Positions 50,054-58,417 of a DNA stretch of 64,000 bases are shown one piece after another. The stretch is from assembly GCA_030425205.1 (NCBI GenBank), contig JAUIAP010000007.1:124001-188000 (forward strand), read 5' to 3'. A program made the position numbers and the translations under genes. Position 1 is the stretch's first letter. Each line of letters starts with the position of its first letter. Under the pieces are notes generated by a model. The model was given only the letters and a program-made list of their open reading frames with translations. It was not told the origin of the DNA and searched no databases. Source of the stretch: Anaerolineae bacterium. GTDB lineage: Bacteria > Chloroflexota > Anaerolineae > Promineifilales > Promineifilaceae.

Positions 50054-51277
50054 ATGGCAAACGACATTATCCAAGCGCAATACGAGACCCTTGCAGAGAT
50101 TGCCAAACAGTTTGGCGAACGCGGTGACAGCATCGAGCAGATGCGCGGCGTGTTGACACAGCATGTCGATGGATTGCGCGGGGGCGGTTGGGAAGGTGAC
50201 GGGGCGCAGGCGTTTTTCCGCGAGATGGATGGGCTGGTCTTTCCGGCCGTGACGCGCCTTTCTGATGCGCTCTATGAGGCGGATAGAGTGACGATGCAGA
50301 TTGTGGATGTGGTTCGATCGGCCGAAGAAGAAGCCTCTAGCCAATTCCAACAGCCCGGTGATAACAACGTCAACCTAAACGGCACACCAACGGCACAACC
50401 TGTCCCAACCCCTTCCCCCAATGGCACACCCACACCGACCACATCCGTCGGCGGTGACGGTGGCGGCGGGATCGGCAGCTTTATCGCCAACATCGCGGGC
50501 AAGATCGTCGATTTGGCCGACACGATTGATGATGTCGCGCCGATTCCAGCCGCCATCCTGATCGCATTGGGGTTGCGCGGTGGCAAAAGCTATCCGGGTC
50601 AAGTGCTTGTACGCGTGCCAGATATTATCAAGCGCATGGGCATCAACGCCCGCTGGCTCAAAGGGTTGGGCGGGGTCGCAGAAAATCTCAGCCATATCAA
50701 AGGCGCCAATCTCGCCCAACATATCGCCAAGGGTGCGCGCAAAATACCCGTACTCGGCTGGGTGATTGCGGGTGGATTGGGTGTCAAGGCGGTCGCAGAG
50801 ACGTGGTCGGGCAATTGGGATGAGTATAGCGGCTATGATCCTGCTCGACGGATTGCGGCAATGGGGGTCGATGCTGGGATTGCGCTAATCCCCGTTGCGG
50901 CCGAAGTGGCTGGCGGCGTGGCAGGGACAGCGATTGGCGCGTGGGCTGGCGGTCTCGCGGGTGGTGCAATTGGCGGCCTGCTCGGTGCGCCGACGGGACC
51001 CGGCGCGGTTGGCACGGGTGGTGTCGGCGCGGCGGCGGGCGCATTGATTGGCGGAGCAGTCGGTGGCTTTGCGGGTGATTGGCTAGGCGGACAGGCGGGG
51101 GATTGGGTCGTCGGCAAAATCAACGAATCGGGCGGACGCGATCGGGCGATCGATTGGATTGATAACAATATCGGTCAGCCTATTTCCAGTGGGATTGGCG
51201 ACGCGGTTGATGCTGTGAGAGACTTTGAGTTACCGTCGATTAGGTTACCATCGCTGCGGTTTGGATTTTCTGGATGA
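50054..51277 (+). CDS. WXG100-headed protein with glycine-zipper C-terminus
   Basis: The protein has 407 residues. Residues 1-98 form a WXG100 helical hairpin (IIQAQYETLAEIAKQFGERGDSIEQM; turn GGGWEGDGAQAF; then helix 2), the export mark of type VII secretion. A Thr/Pro linker follows. The C-terminal part has a helical segment (GINARWLKGLGG) and then a long Ala/Gly zipper region (about 280-365, AGGLAGGAIGGLLGAP; GALIGGAVGGFAGDWLGGQAG) as in pore-forming or membrane-inserting toxins. The 50-residue end is charged. ATG 50054 is 5 bases after the protease stop. It may be an exported toxin or membrane effector; no immunity gene is obvious. Confidence 0.85.
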   Translation: MANDIIQAQYETLAEIAKQFGERGDSIEQMRGVLTQHVDGLRGGGWEGDGAQAFFREMDGLVFPAVTRLSDALYEADRVTMQIVDVVRSAEEEASSQFQQPGDNNVNLNGTPTAQPVPTPSPNGTPTPTTSVGGDGGGGIGSFIANIAGKIVDLADTIDDVAPIPAAILIALGLRGGKSYPGQVLVRVPDIIKRMGINARWLKGLGGVAENLSHIKGANLAQHIAKGARKIPVLGWVIAGGLGVKAVAETWSGNWDEYSGYDPARRIAAMGVDAGIALIPVAAEVAGGVAGTAIGAWAGGLAGGAIGGLLGAPTGPGAVGTGGVGAAAGALIGGAVGGFAGDWLGGQAGDWVVGKINESGGRDRAIDWIDNNIGQPISSGIGDAVDAVRDFELPSIRLPSLRFGFSG

Positions 51278-51282
51278 CCCTG

Positions 51283-51349
51283 CGGAATGGAAATCCCGAA
51301 ACGTCCAGCCGAGAAGAATGGATTCCCGCCTGCGCGGGAATGACAGTTT
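51283..51349 (+). repeat. Dispersed repeat, partial copy E
   Basis: GAAATCCCGAAACGTCCAGC and GATTCCCGCCTGCGCGGGAATGAC match the central part of copies A-C. The unit begins 6 bases after the stop of the WXG100 gene and could serve as its transcript end. Confidence 0.6.
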
Positions 51350-51442
51350 CATCTAATTTGAAACGCACCTATAGGCAATGTTGCAGACTTTTTTGGCTAG
51401 GCGCGACGCAGTGACGATACGAACTGCGTCACTCACAAAATT

Positions 51443-51916
51443 ATGGAAAGTGTGACGATATATCCAAAGGTCAGCAGAATTTTTCTGTTTGGCGCGATCA
51501 GTTTAGGCTTTATAGTGATCGGTCTCTTGCTGATCTATGGTGACCCGTTGCGACCCTCACAGCTCCGCCGCATCGCGCAGACGGGTGTTGGTATTTTGGG
51601 TGTTTTGTTTGGGTTGTTTGGCGCAGGCGCGCTGGGCTTTCAACTGCTCACAGGCAAATATCACCAGCAGATTGTGCAGGTCAGTCAAGATGGCATTCAT
51701 TACTATCAGGACGGCACGCTGATTGGTTGGGACGACATTCAATCGATTGAACTGTACAAAATTGGTGGTAATAGAGGGATCACGGTCAATTTCAAGCCAG
51801 ATAGTTCGCTCGGCGCGTCACATGTGGACATCAATCTAACTTTGGCGAATGCGGCAGATTACGAGCGCGTGGTTGCGACGATACAACGAGCGTTAAAGAC
51901 AAAGGGAAACGAATGA
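51443..51916 (+). CDS. Small membrane protein, STM3941/PH-like
   Basis: The protein has 157 residues: two membrane helices (about 12-31 and 44-66), then a soluble domain with VQVSQDGIHYYQDGTLIGWDDIQSIELYKIGG, a pattern of bacterial PH-like or STM3941-like domains. ATG 51443 has no strong ribosome binding site. The stop overlaps the next start (ATGA), so it is coupled to the EspG-like gene. Because it sits between a WXG100 gene and a chaperone-like gene, an immunity or membrane-anchor role is possible but unsupported. Confidence 0.7.
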   Translation: MESVTIYPKVSRIFLFGAISLGFIVIGLLLIYGDPLRPSQLRRIAQTGVGILGVLFGLFGAGALGFQLLTGKYHQQIVQVSQDGIHYYQDGTLIGWDDIQSIELYKIGGNRGITVNFKPDSSLGASHVDINLTLANAADYERVVATIQRALKTKGNE

Positions 51917-52716
51917 TTGAATTATCAGTGGAAGAGCTAGCCTTCACGATGGGCTATTTGAATAACAATGAGGCTGCGGCGGGATTGATGACGGCGACCT
52001 ATGGGCAGTTGCCGCGTGCCGAGTTGACGGGGCGCATCACAGCGGCCTCCCACTCGATGATTGCGCGCGGGCTGCTGGAAATTGGGGAGTCGGTCGCAGA
52101 GACGACGCTCAACGCTGCGTTGCGCGAGATGGTGACGGGATTGCTCAATGGTGAGCGGACGTTGCGCTGTGAGCGGCGCAGCGGTCGCAATGAAACGCTG
52201 CTGACGATTCAGCTCGACAGCACCCCATTTGTGACCCATCAACTGCGGCATGGGGTCGTTTCCCAGCTTGGGATGTTGGCAGATCGGGCGGCATTGCTGG
52301 CGCGAATTGGGGAGTTTGTGGGGTTGAAGGGAAATTCGGCCGAAAACACCCCCATTGGCACGATTTCGGCCGAACTCTTACAAACGATGCGCCAGCAGAT
52401 CGGCAGCGAATCGAGCGCACAAATAGCGGAACGCTTGTCGGCCGAGTTGCCAACCGCCAGCGCAAACGAGTTGGCGACCGATCTGACCGCTGTCGCAACA
52501 GATTGGGGCAGCATCTTGCCCATTACGGTGACGGAGGCAACAGGCGACCAGCCACCCCTTGAAGCCAACAGCGGCCTCTTCTATGCCGTCACGCCACAAA
52601 ATAGCTGGCTGTTTTATATCGCGCCAGAAGATGCAACGCAGGCAACCATCTATCGGGGCAGCCCGCAAACGTTGCACCAACTGCTTGAGACGGAAATAAT
52701 AGGGAAGGTCGAATAG
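51913..52716 (+). CDS. EspG-like putative secretion chaperone (1)
   Basis: The protein has 267 residues and no signal peptide or membrane helix. The start LSVEELAFTMGYLNN, the helical ASHSMIARGLLEIG and the middle VTHQLRHGVVSQLGMLADRAALLARIGEFVGL recur in pattern in the protein at 54033. The order of short helices and beta strands resembles EspG chaperones, which guide WXG/PE/PPE substrates in mycobacteria. This resemblance is weak. Support from position: each of the two WXG100 genes in this region is followed by one such gene. ATG overlaps the previous stop by 4 bases. Confidence 0.5.
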   Translation: MIELSVEELAFTMGYLNNNEAAAGLMTATYGQLPRAELTGRITAASHSMIARGLLEIGESVAETTLNAALREMVTGLLNGERTLRCERRSGRNETLLTIQLDSTPFVTHQLRHGVVSQLGMLADRAALLARIGEFVGLKGNSAENTPIGTISAELLQTMRQQIGSESSAQIAERLSAELPTASANELATDLTAVATDWGSILPITVTEATGDQPPLEANSGLFYAVTPQNSWLFYIAPEDATQATIYRGSPQTLHQLLETEIIGKVE

Positions 52717-52726
52717 GAAAATAACG

Positions 52727-53944
52727 ATGTCAAACGAACTCATCCAAGCACAATATGAAAAACTGGAGGCGATTGCCCAACAGTTTGCAGACCGCTCAAA
52801 CAGTATTGAGCAGATGCGTGGATCGCTGACTCAGCAGGTGTCTGGGTTGCGCGGTGGCGGTTGGGAAGGTGAAGGATCGGCCGCCTTCTTCCACGAGATG
52901 GAGTCGTTGGTTTTTCCTGCCGTCATGCGGCTGCGTGACGCGCTGGGCGAGGCAAACAGCGCGACGCTGCAAATTATTCAGATTATCCAAGCGGGTGAAG
53001 AAGAGGCGTCACAACCGTTCCGTGCCGACGATGGGGCGGTCAGCGTGCCGTTTGGTGGGGCGACGGGTGGCGGCAATGGGGTTGCTGGCGGAGAGACAGG
53101 CAGCGGCAGTGGCGGATTGACGAGCGGCGACGCGACAGGTGGCGGCAGTGCGGGGGCTGGCGGGGCGACAGGTGGCGTTGCAACCCCGACGCCGATCGGC
53201 ACTAGCGAGATATTTGACGATCCCTACATGGAGTCGTTGATTGGCAGTTCCTACCAGGGGGCAGATTCGGCCGAACTCAACAGCGCCATGAAGACGCTCG
53301 CGGGCAACCCAACACCCGCCCAAGTCGATCAGGCACTCGACCAAATCGCCCAAGCACGTGGCATTCCGCGTGAGCAAATTCAGGCGCAATACGAACGCTT
53401 CCTTGACCTCAAGGCAGAATCGCAGCGCATCGGTCAAATCAATGATCAGTCGCCCATCGACGCGCTCAATGAACGTTTCCATGGCGACTTTATGGGAACG
53501 ACGGTGCAGTTGCGCTATGGGCAAGTGGTTGGTGATGCGCTGGGCATCGATCCCGTGTTTGGCTCGCTTCTCAACCCAACGGGCGGGCTGGTCGGGCCGG
53601 GCAACTATGCGCTCGATCTCGGCCCCGATTCCCCGCTCAGCTATCATGGCATCGTGCATGACGCGGCGGGCTATCTCTACAACTACCATGACACAGGGCC
53701 CGGCTATAACTATCTGGGGCGCGAAATGCGCGATACGGCGAACCCATTGACGGGGCAAGAGGCGGGGATTCGCTTCTGGAATGAAAAACTCGGATCAGGT
53801 CGCATCGAAACGTTTGTCACCAACACGGGTGGTACAATTGCGGGCGAAATCCAAGATGCGGGGACGTGGATCTCAGAAACACGGCGCGACATCGGTGAAG
53901 GAGTCGGTGAAGTACGGGATTGGTTCGTCGATCTATTTGATTAA
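52727..53944 (+). CDS. WXG100-headed putative toxin (PLA2-like C-terminus)
   Basis: The protein has 405 residues. Residues 1-98 are a WXG100 hairpin almost identical in plan to the one at 50054 (IQAQYEKLEAIAQQFADRSNSIEQM; GGGWEGEGSAAF). A Gly-rich linker (about 105-155) follows. The C-terminal 240 residues include NPTGGLVGPGNYALDLGP, then SYHGIVHDAAGYLYNYHD, reminiscent of the HD-containing helix of phospholipase-A2-like toxins. That match is from memory and is moderate. It would be an exported enzyme toxin or a host-directed effector. ATG 52727 has AGGAAA upstream. The next gene is the second EspG-like protein. Confidence 0.85.
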   Translation: MSNELIQAQYEKLEAIAQQFADRSNSIEQMRGSLTQQVSGLRGGGWEGEGSAAFFHEMESLVFPAVMRLRDALGEANSATLQIIQIIQAGEEEASQPFRADDGAVSVPFGGATGGGNGVAGGETGSGSGGLTSGDATGGGSAGAGGATGGVATPTPIGTSEIFDDPYMESLIGSSYQGADSAELNSAMKTLAGNPTPAQVDQALDQIAQARGIPREQIQAQYERFLDLKAESQRIGQINDQSPIDALNERFHGDFMGTTVQLRYGQVVGDALGIDPVFGSLLNPTGGLVGPGNYALDLGPDSPLSYHGIVHDAAGYLYNYHDTGPGYNYLGREMRDTANPLTGQEAGIRFWNEKLGSGRIETFVTNTGGTIAGEIQDAGTWISETRRDIGEGVGEVRDWFVDLFD

Positions 53945-53948
53945 ACGG

Positions 53949-53986
53949 ATTGACGATTCACGAGCAGGCCTGCGTAAATCGTCAAT
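53949..53986 (+). terminator. Hairpin after WXG100 toxin-like gene
   Basis: ATTGACGATTCACG (53949-53962) pairs with CGTAAATCGTCAAT (53973-53986) with one mismatch around a 10-base loop. It begins 4 bases after the stop. There is no T-run, so it may be a processing or pausing site. Confidence 0.5.
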
Positions 53987-54032
53987 CACATGAGTTTGTC
54001 ATTGTGCAACAACTAAAAAACTTCAGACTGGC

Positions 54033-54812
54033 ATGAAACAACTGACCAGCACATTACTTCTAACGTTGGCGGAGCTAACTTTTTTGCTCACGCTGGTTCA
54101 TGCTGAGACGTTGCCGGGATCGAGCAACATTCGGATCGCGCCTTCAAAGAAGGGTGCGCCACGTGACATGCTGTGGAAGATGGGGCGGTCTGCGCTGCTG
54201 CGCGAGGGGTGGATGGTTGAGCTAAAGACCAACCAATATGATCTCAATCCCCAACTGTTGCAGTTGGTTGCAGGCATTGCAGAGGCACGCACCGTCTTGA
54301 TTTCGGAGTGGCGCGGGCTTGTGCCAACACAGGGTGTGACCCACTATCTAACGGAGACGTATGTGGTGGAACAGGCGTATGAGGATGGTGTCTATAAGTT
54401 TGTGCTGCTGCCCGATACGGCGACGATGACGGCACGTTTAGCCAATCAGTTTGGCTTTCCAGAACGCGATTCGGCCGATCTCACCTTCACCCTCCCCCCA
54501 GAAACGGCTGCCACTGTCAAGAAAAAACCCGATCCCGACACCCTCATCACTGCTGGCTTACAACCTGAAACGGCGACGCTGTTGACCCAGACGCTGCGGA
54601 AGGTGAACTATCAAGGGACGGTGCGCGTGATGCAAACGGCGTTGGGCAAGGTCAAGCAGGTGCGCGTGCTCGGCTTTGTGGCGAGCGACCCCTGTGCGTG
54701 GCTCGTGGGGCAGACGTCGGATGAGCAGGTGCGCTATGTTTCGGCCGATATTCCCGCCTTTCAACGACAAATCCACAGACTCATACACGATGTACACCGC
54801 GAGGAGGCGTAA
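54033..54812 (+). CDS. EspG-like putative secretion chaperone (2)
   Basis: The protein has 259 residues. The N-terminus LLLTLAELTFLLTLV is hydrophobic but lies in a helix that matches LSVEELAFTMGYL of the first copy, so it is not necessarily a signal. The segments GRSALLREGWMVEL and VTHYLTETYVVEQAYEDGVYKFVLLPDTATMTARLANQFGF correspond to those in the protein at 51913. The C-terminus (VRYVSADIPAFQRQIHRL) resembles the end of EspG-type proteins. Overall it is a diverged paralogue of the first copy. It follows the second WXG100 gene. Assignment as a chaperone is a position-based guess. Confidence 0.5.
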   Translation: MKQLTSTLLLTLAELTFLLTLVHAETLPGSSNIRIAPSKKGAPRDMLWKMGRSALLREGWMVELKTNQYDLNPQLLQLVAGIAEARTVLISEWRGLVPTQGVTHYLTETYVVEQAYEDGVYKFVLLPDTATMTARLANQFGFPERDSADLTFTLPPETAATVKKKPDPDTLITAGLQPETATLLTQTLRKVNYQGTVRVMQTALGKVKQVRVLGFVASDPCAWLVGQTSDEQVRYVSADIPAFQRQIHRLIHDVHREEA

Positions 54813-54814
54813 CC

Positions 54815-55195
54815 ATGCGCTGGCTCATCATCATAGGACTATTCATGACATTTTTGCAATCTAGCTGTAACGATAGCGAAAGCGTCCAAATTCGCATTCG
54901 CAACAATACGGGAATGGAGATCGAAGATTTTTGGCTCGGTGCGGGGGGCAATGGGCCAAGCACGATTGCGTATGGGTCGATCGAGGCGGGCGAAACGACC
55001 GACTATCAAGCGGTTGAGCCCGTGCTGGCACGCTATCGCAAGCTCAACTTTATCACGGTGGACGGCCGTCAATATCTCGATACGATCTATTTTGAGGAGC
55101 ATGTGGGATCGGCCGAACTTGCGCCCGGTCGCTATACATTTGCCTATGCGCTGGTGAACGGCGCGGCTGAATTGACGCTGATTGTCGATCAATAG
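54815..55195 (+). CDS. Small lipoprotein
   Basis: This 126-residue protein has the signal LIIIGLFMTFLQSSC (lipobox Cys near residue 18) and then a beta-rich domain (VQIRIRNNTGMEIEDFWLG; YRKLNFITVDGRQYLDTIYF; GRYTFAYALVNGAAELTLIV), a fold-like pattern of small Ig-like or transthyretin-like proteins. It starts 2 bases after the previous stop; GAGGAGG is the ribosome binding site (54801-54807). It could be an immunity lipoprotein for the WXG100 toxin-like protein upstream, which fits its small size and place, but no proof is available. Confidence 0.75.
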   Translation: MRWLIIIGLFMTFLQSSCNDSESVQIRIRNNTGMEIEDFWLGAGGNGPSTIAYGSIEAGETTDYQAVEPVLARYRKLNFITVDGRQYLDTIYFEEHVGSAELAPGRYTFAYALVNGAAELTLIVDQ

Positions 55196-55285
55196 GGTGA
55201 ATTGTCATTTGGGTACGCCCATAGTATGATTGCCGTCGTCAAGTACGTTCGTCCATTTTTAAGTATGAAAAGGAGGAGCATTTAC

Positions 55286-57427
55286 ATGCGCCGCCCCCTC
55301 TTACATTGGTTCTTTTTACTCTGGCTGATCATCATCCCAACGACTGCACTTGCGCAGTCTCGCACGGTCGCGACCCTGCAAATCATTGAGATTGATCAAT
55401 CGCAATTCCCTGAAATGCGCGTCCGATTTATCGCGGTTGACGCCGATGGCGAAGCGATTACGACGCTCGCCAATACAGACATCACGCTGCGTGAAAACGA
55501 TCAGATCATCGACGCGCCCAGTCTGACGACGGGGGAGCCGCTGCCCGACAAGACAGCCATTGTTCTCGACTTGGGAAAGTACAGCAATTTAGATGAGTTC
55601 AACGACAGTGCGCTGCGACAATACCTGTTGAGCTTTGCAGGTGAGACATTTCGGGATGGCATAGACACGCTTGCCCTTTACGCCGTTAACCCCTCATTTC
55701 CAACGACAACACAGACGCTTGTGCCGTTGACAAATTCGGCCGATGAGTATAGTCGCGCCGTCGAACAGATGCCGTTTGACTCTACAGGCGGCGCAACCTC
55801 GCTCGACAGTGTTGAATATGCGCTTGAACAACTGCTGCTCGCCAATGAGGTCGAATCGGGCAATCTCGCCGTCATCTATATCGGCTCGCTGTTAGACGAT
55901 CCGCTGGGACAGCTCAACCATGCACGTGGGGAAGCGGCGCGTGTTGGGGCGCGGTTCAGCCAAGACGGGGTGCGGTTCTATGGACTGCACACGCAAGCCA
56001 ACGAATATGCCGAGCCGCTGACAACATTGGCCGAAGGGTCGCCGGGCTTCTATACGCTCTTTTTGCCAACAGAAGACAACACCCGCATAACGTCACAAAT
56101 TATCCAAGATATTGAGGCGCAAAACCCGACCTACCAGTTGAGCTTCCGCAGCACAAGCAGTGCAGACGGCACGCGCAACATCACGGTTGAGACAGTGGGC
56201 GGCCGCGCCAGCAATTCACAAACCTATGCGGTCAGCGTGCTGGCGCCCGAAGTTCGCATCACCTCCCCGCTCGATGAAAAGGTGTTTGTGCGCGATGTGG
56301 CCGAAAATTCAGATGGGACCGTGAGCTACACGCTCAATCGTTTTGCGGTTGAGGCGCGGATCGCCAATTGGCCCGATGGGAAACCACGTCGCGTAGAATC
56401 GGCCGAATTGCTCGTCGATGGCATCGTTGTCCAGACGATTGACAACCCTGAAACGGATGATTTCCAATTCAACGTAGACATCAGCGACTACACCAACAAT
56501 ACGACGCTGCCGCTCGTGCTGCGCGTGCGCGATGAGCTGGGGTTGGAGTCGAGTAGCGCAACCGTCAATATCGCCATCGAAGTGCCTGAAAGGATCACGC
56601 AAGGTAGCAACACCGTTGCAACGGTCGTGGCAACGCCGACGCTGGGGCCAACACAAACACCCGTCATCCAGCGCGTTGGCCCTGACATCACCATCGGTGC
56701 GTGTGAAAATGACTACCTGAGTCCGGGCTGTATGGCACTCTACATTCCGTGGATCGGCCTCGCGCTCTCATTGATTGCGCTGCTCGTGCTGTTCACGCGC
56801 TACCGCCAGCAGATGAAGAACGTCGGCGGGCGCATCGTGGCCGTTGCTGACAACGTGCGCAAGACGCTGCTGGGTGGTGCAACCCAAACCGCACCGCTCG
56901 CCACCCTGCATATTTTGTCTGCCAAAGCAGACCGCATGGGTGAGACATACCAAATTTTCAACGACCTGACCGTGTTGGGGCGCGACCCGCAATACACCGA
57001 TCTGCAACTGTTTGATCCCAACGACGATAGCAGCGTGAGTGGTCGCCACTGCACGATTCAATATGAAAAGTCGCTCGGCAAGTTCCTAATCATCGACCAT
57101 TCGACCTCTGGAACGCGCGTCAACGGCCAAAAGCTGGAGCGTGACAACCCGATGGTGTTGGGGGATGGGGATGAGATTACGCTTGGCTTGATCTCAAAAA
57201 GTGGGGCTAAGTTGCGCTTTGAGGTGGGTGAAGTGACCGACTTTGTTTCGGCCGAAACCGTTCTCGACATTGGCTTCCAGCAGCAGGGTGTTGACACCAT
57301 CTTTGACGATGTTGGCACAAAAACCCAGTTTGAGTTTGGCGAAGACGATCTCGGTGACAGTTTTGAGGTCATCACACCCCCAGAAGAGGATGACATTGGC
57401 GACGATTGGATGCGTGATCTTGAATAG
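55286..57427 (+). CDS. VWA-like / TM / FHA membrane protein
   Basis: About 713 residues from ATG 55286, chosen because AGGAGGAG ends 7 bases before it; the open frame runs upstream to 55202. After a Sec signal (LLHWFFLLWLIIIPTTALAQ) comes a von Willebrand A-like region (about 30-330; AIVLDLGKYSNLDEF where an exact DxSxS is missing, NLAVIYIGSLLDDP) and two Ig-like beta regions with ITSPLDEKVF. One membrane helix (about 498-520) follows, then a cytoplasmic FHA domain (about 575-650; VLGRDPQYTDLQL, SVSGRHCTI, STSGTRVNG). The C-terminal acidic tail has several Thr. It carries an outside binding module and an inside phosphothreonine reader, and precedes a kinase gene. Confidence 0.9.
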   Translation: MRRPLLHWFFLLWLIIIPTTALAQSRTVATLQIIEIDQSQFPEMRVRFIAVDADGEAITTLANTDITLRENDQIIDAPSLTTGEPLPDKTAIVLDLGKYSNLDEFNDSALRQYLLSFAGETFRDGIDTLALYAVNPSFPTTTQTLVPLTNSADEYSRAVEQMPFDSTGGATSLDSVEYALEQLLLANEVESGNLAVIYIGSLLDDPLGQLNHARGEAARVGARFSQDGVRFYGLHTQANEYAEPLTTLAEGSPGFYTLFLPTEDNTRITSQIIQDIEAQNPTYQLSFRSTSSADGTRNITVETVGGRASNSQTYAVSVLAPEVRITSPLDEKVFVRDVAENSDGTVSYTLNRFAVEARIANWPDGKPRRVESAELLVDGIVVQTIDNPETDDFQFNVDISDYTNNTTLPLVLRVRDELGLESSSATVNIAIEVPERITQGSNTVATVVATPTLGPTQTPVIQRVGPDITIGACENDYLSPGCMALYIPWIGLALSLIALLVLFTRYRQQMKNVGGRIVAVADNVRKTLLGGATQTAPLATLHILSAKADRMGETYQIFNDLTVLGRDPQYTDLQLFDPNDDSSVSGRHCTIQYEKSLGKFLIIDHSTSGTRVNGQKLERDNPMVLGDGDEITLGLISKSGAKLRFEVGEVTDFVSAETVLDIGFQQQGVDTIFDDVGTKTQFEFGEDDLGDSFEVITPPEEDDIGDDWMRDLE

Positions 57428-57479
57428 TTTTAAGGATGAAAGAGAATCTCCACACTCTATTCATACTTCATCTTTGTAA

Positions 57480-58412
57480 ATGGCATTAAGCGTAGGCGAA
57501 GTGATCGGTGATTTCACCATTGAAGAGCGGCTCTCCGTCGGCAAGAATGAGGGCGGCATGTCGCAGGTTTTTCTCGCCCATGATTCAGCCCGCCCCTCCT
57601 ATAAGGTGGTCATCAAGGTCAATGAGTCGCGCAACAATCAGGCGACGACCTATCAAAACTTGCTCAAGCGCGAAGCGTCGATCCTGAAGCGGCTACGTCA
57701 TCCCAACATCGTCCGCATCTATCCCATTCGCACGCGCCGCGAACCCGCCTATTTTGCCAAGCTGACCAATCATGAAAATGAGCCGTGGTACTACTTGATG
57801 GAGTTCATCCCCGCCAAAAGTTTGGAAAGCTACATTCCCGCGATTGTGAGCTATCCGATCGAGTGGCGGATGGAGTTGTTCTATCAACTGCTGTCTACCG
57901 TCCATTACATGCACCTGCTGGGCTATGCACATGGAGATTTAAAGCCGCAAAATATCCAATTTCGCACGCCTCCCAATCCGACCCAGTTCCCCTCCCCCGT
58001 CGTCATCGACTTTGGCAGCGCGTGCAATGCGTCAGCCGTCGATAATCTAACAGCCTCCGTCCGCTATTCCCCGCCCGAGATTTTGAACGCGCTGGCGCGG
58101 GGGCGTGTGCCAGACACGGGGATCCGTGCCGACAAGGTCGATGTCTGGAGCATGGGCGTGCTGCTCTATGAGATTGTCACGGGACAACCGCTCTTTAATC
58201 AACGCTCCAAGAAACAGATCACGACGACAATTATGCGCGGCAAACTGCGTAAAATGAGCGAGATCGCGCCCAACATCCCTGAATCGCTCGACAAATATCT
58301 GGCGGTCATGTTGCGCATGGAAGCCAAAAATCGTCCCGATACAGGCCAACTGTTAAAGGCACTCGAAGAACGAATTCACAGCGTCCGCGCGCCGCGCATT
58401 GCCTATGGGTAG
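57480..58412 (+). CDS. Soluble Ser/Thr protein kinase
   Basis: This 310-residue protein is almost only a kinase domain. The Gly-rich loop is [18 protein letters not shown], Lys is in VVIKVNE, the catalytic loop is [11 protein letters not shown] (HGD instead of HRD), the metal loop is VIDFGSA and the substrate helix is RYSPPEIL. There is no membrane helix or sensor domain, so it should work in the cytoplasm, perhaps on the FHA proteins around it. It lies between the FHA membrane protein and the PP2C phosphatase, a classic kinase-phosphatase neighbourhood. No clear ribosome binding site before ATG 57480. Confidence 0.93.
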   Translation: MALSVGEVIGDFTIEERLSVGKNEGGMSQVFLAHDSARPSYKVVIKVNESRNNQATTYQNLLKREASILKRLRHPNIVRIYPIRTRREPAYFAKLTNHENEPWYYLMEFIPAKSLESYIPAIVSYPIEWRMELFYQLLSTVHYMHLLGYAHGDLKPQNIQFRTPPNPTQFPSPVVIDFGSACNASAVDNLTASVRYSPPEILNALARGRVPDTGIRADKVDVWSMGVLLYEIVTGQPLFNQRSKKQITTTIMRGKLRKMSEIAPNIPESLDKYLAVMLRMEAKNRPDTGQLLKALEERIHSVRAPRIAYG

Positions 58413-58417
58413 CCACT

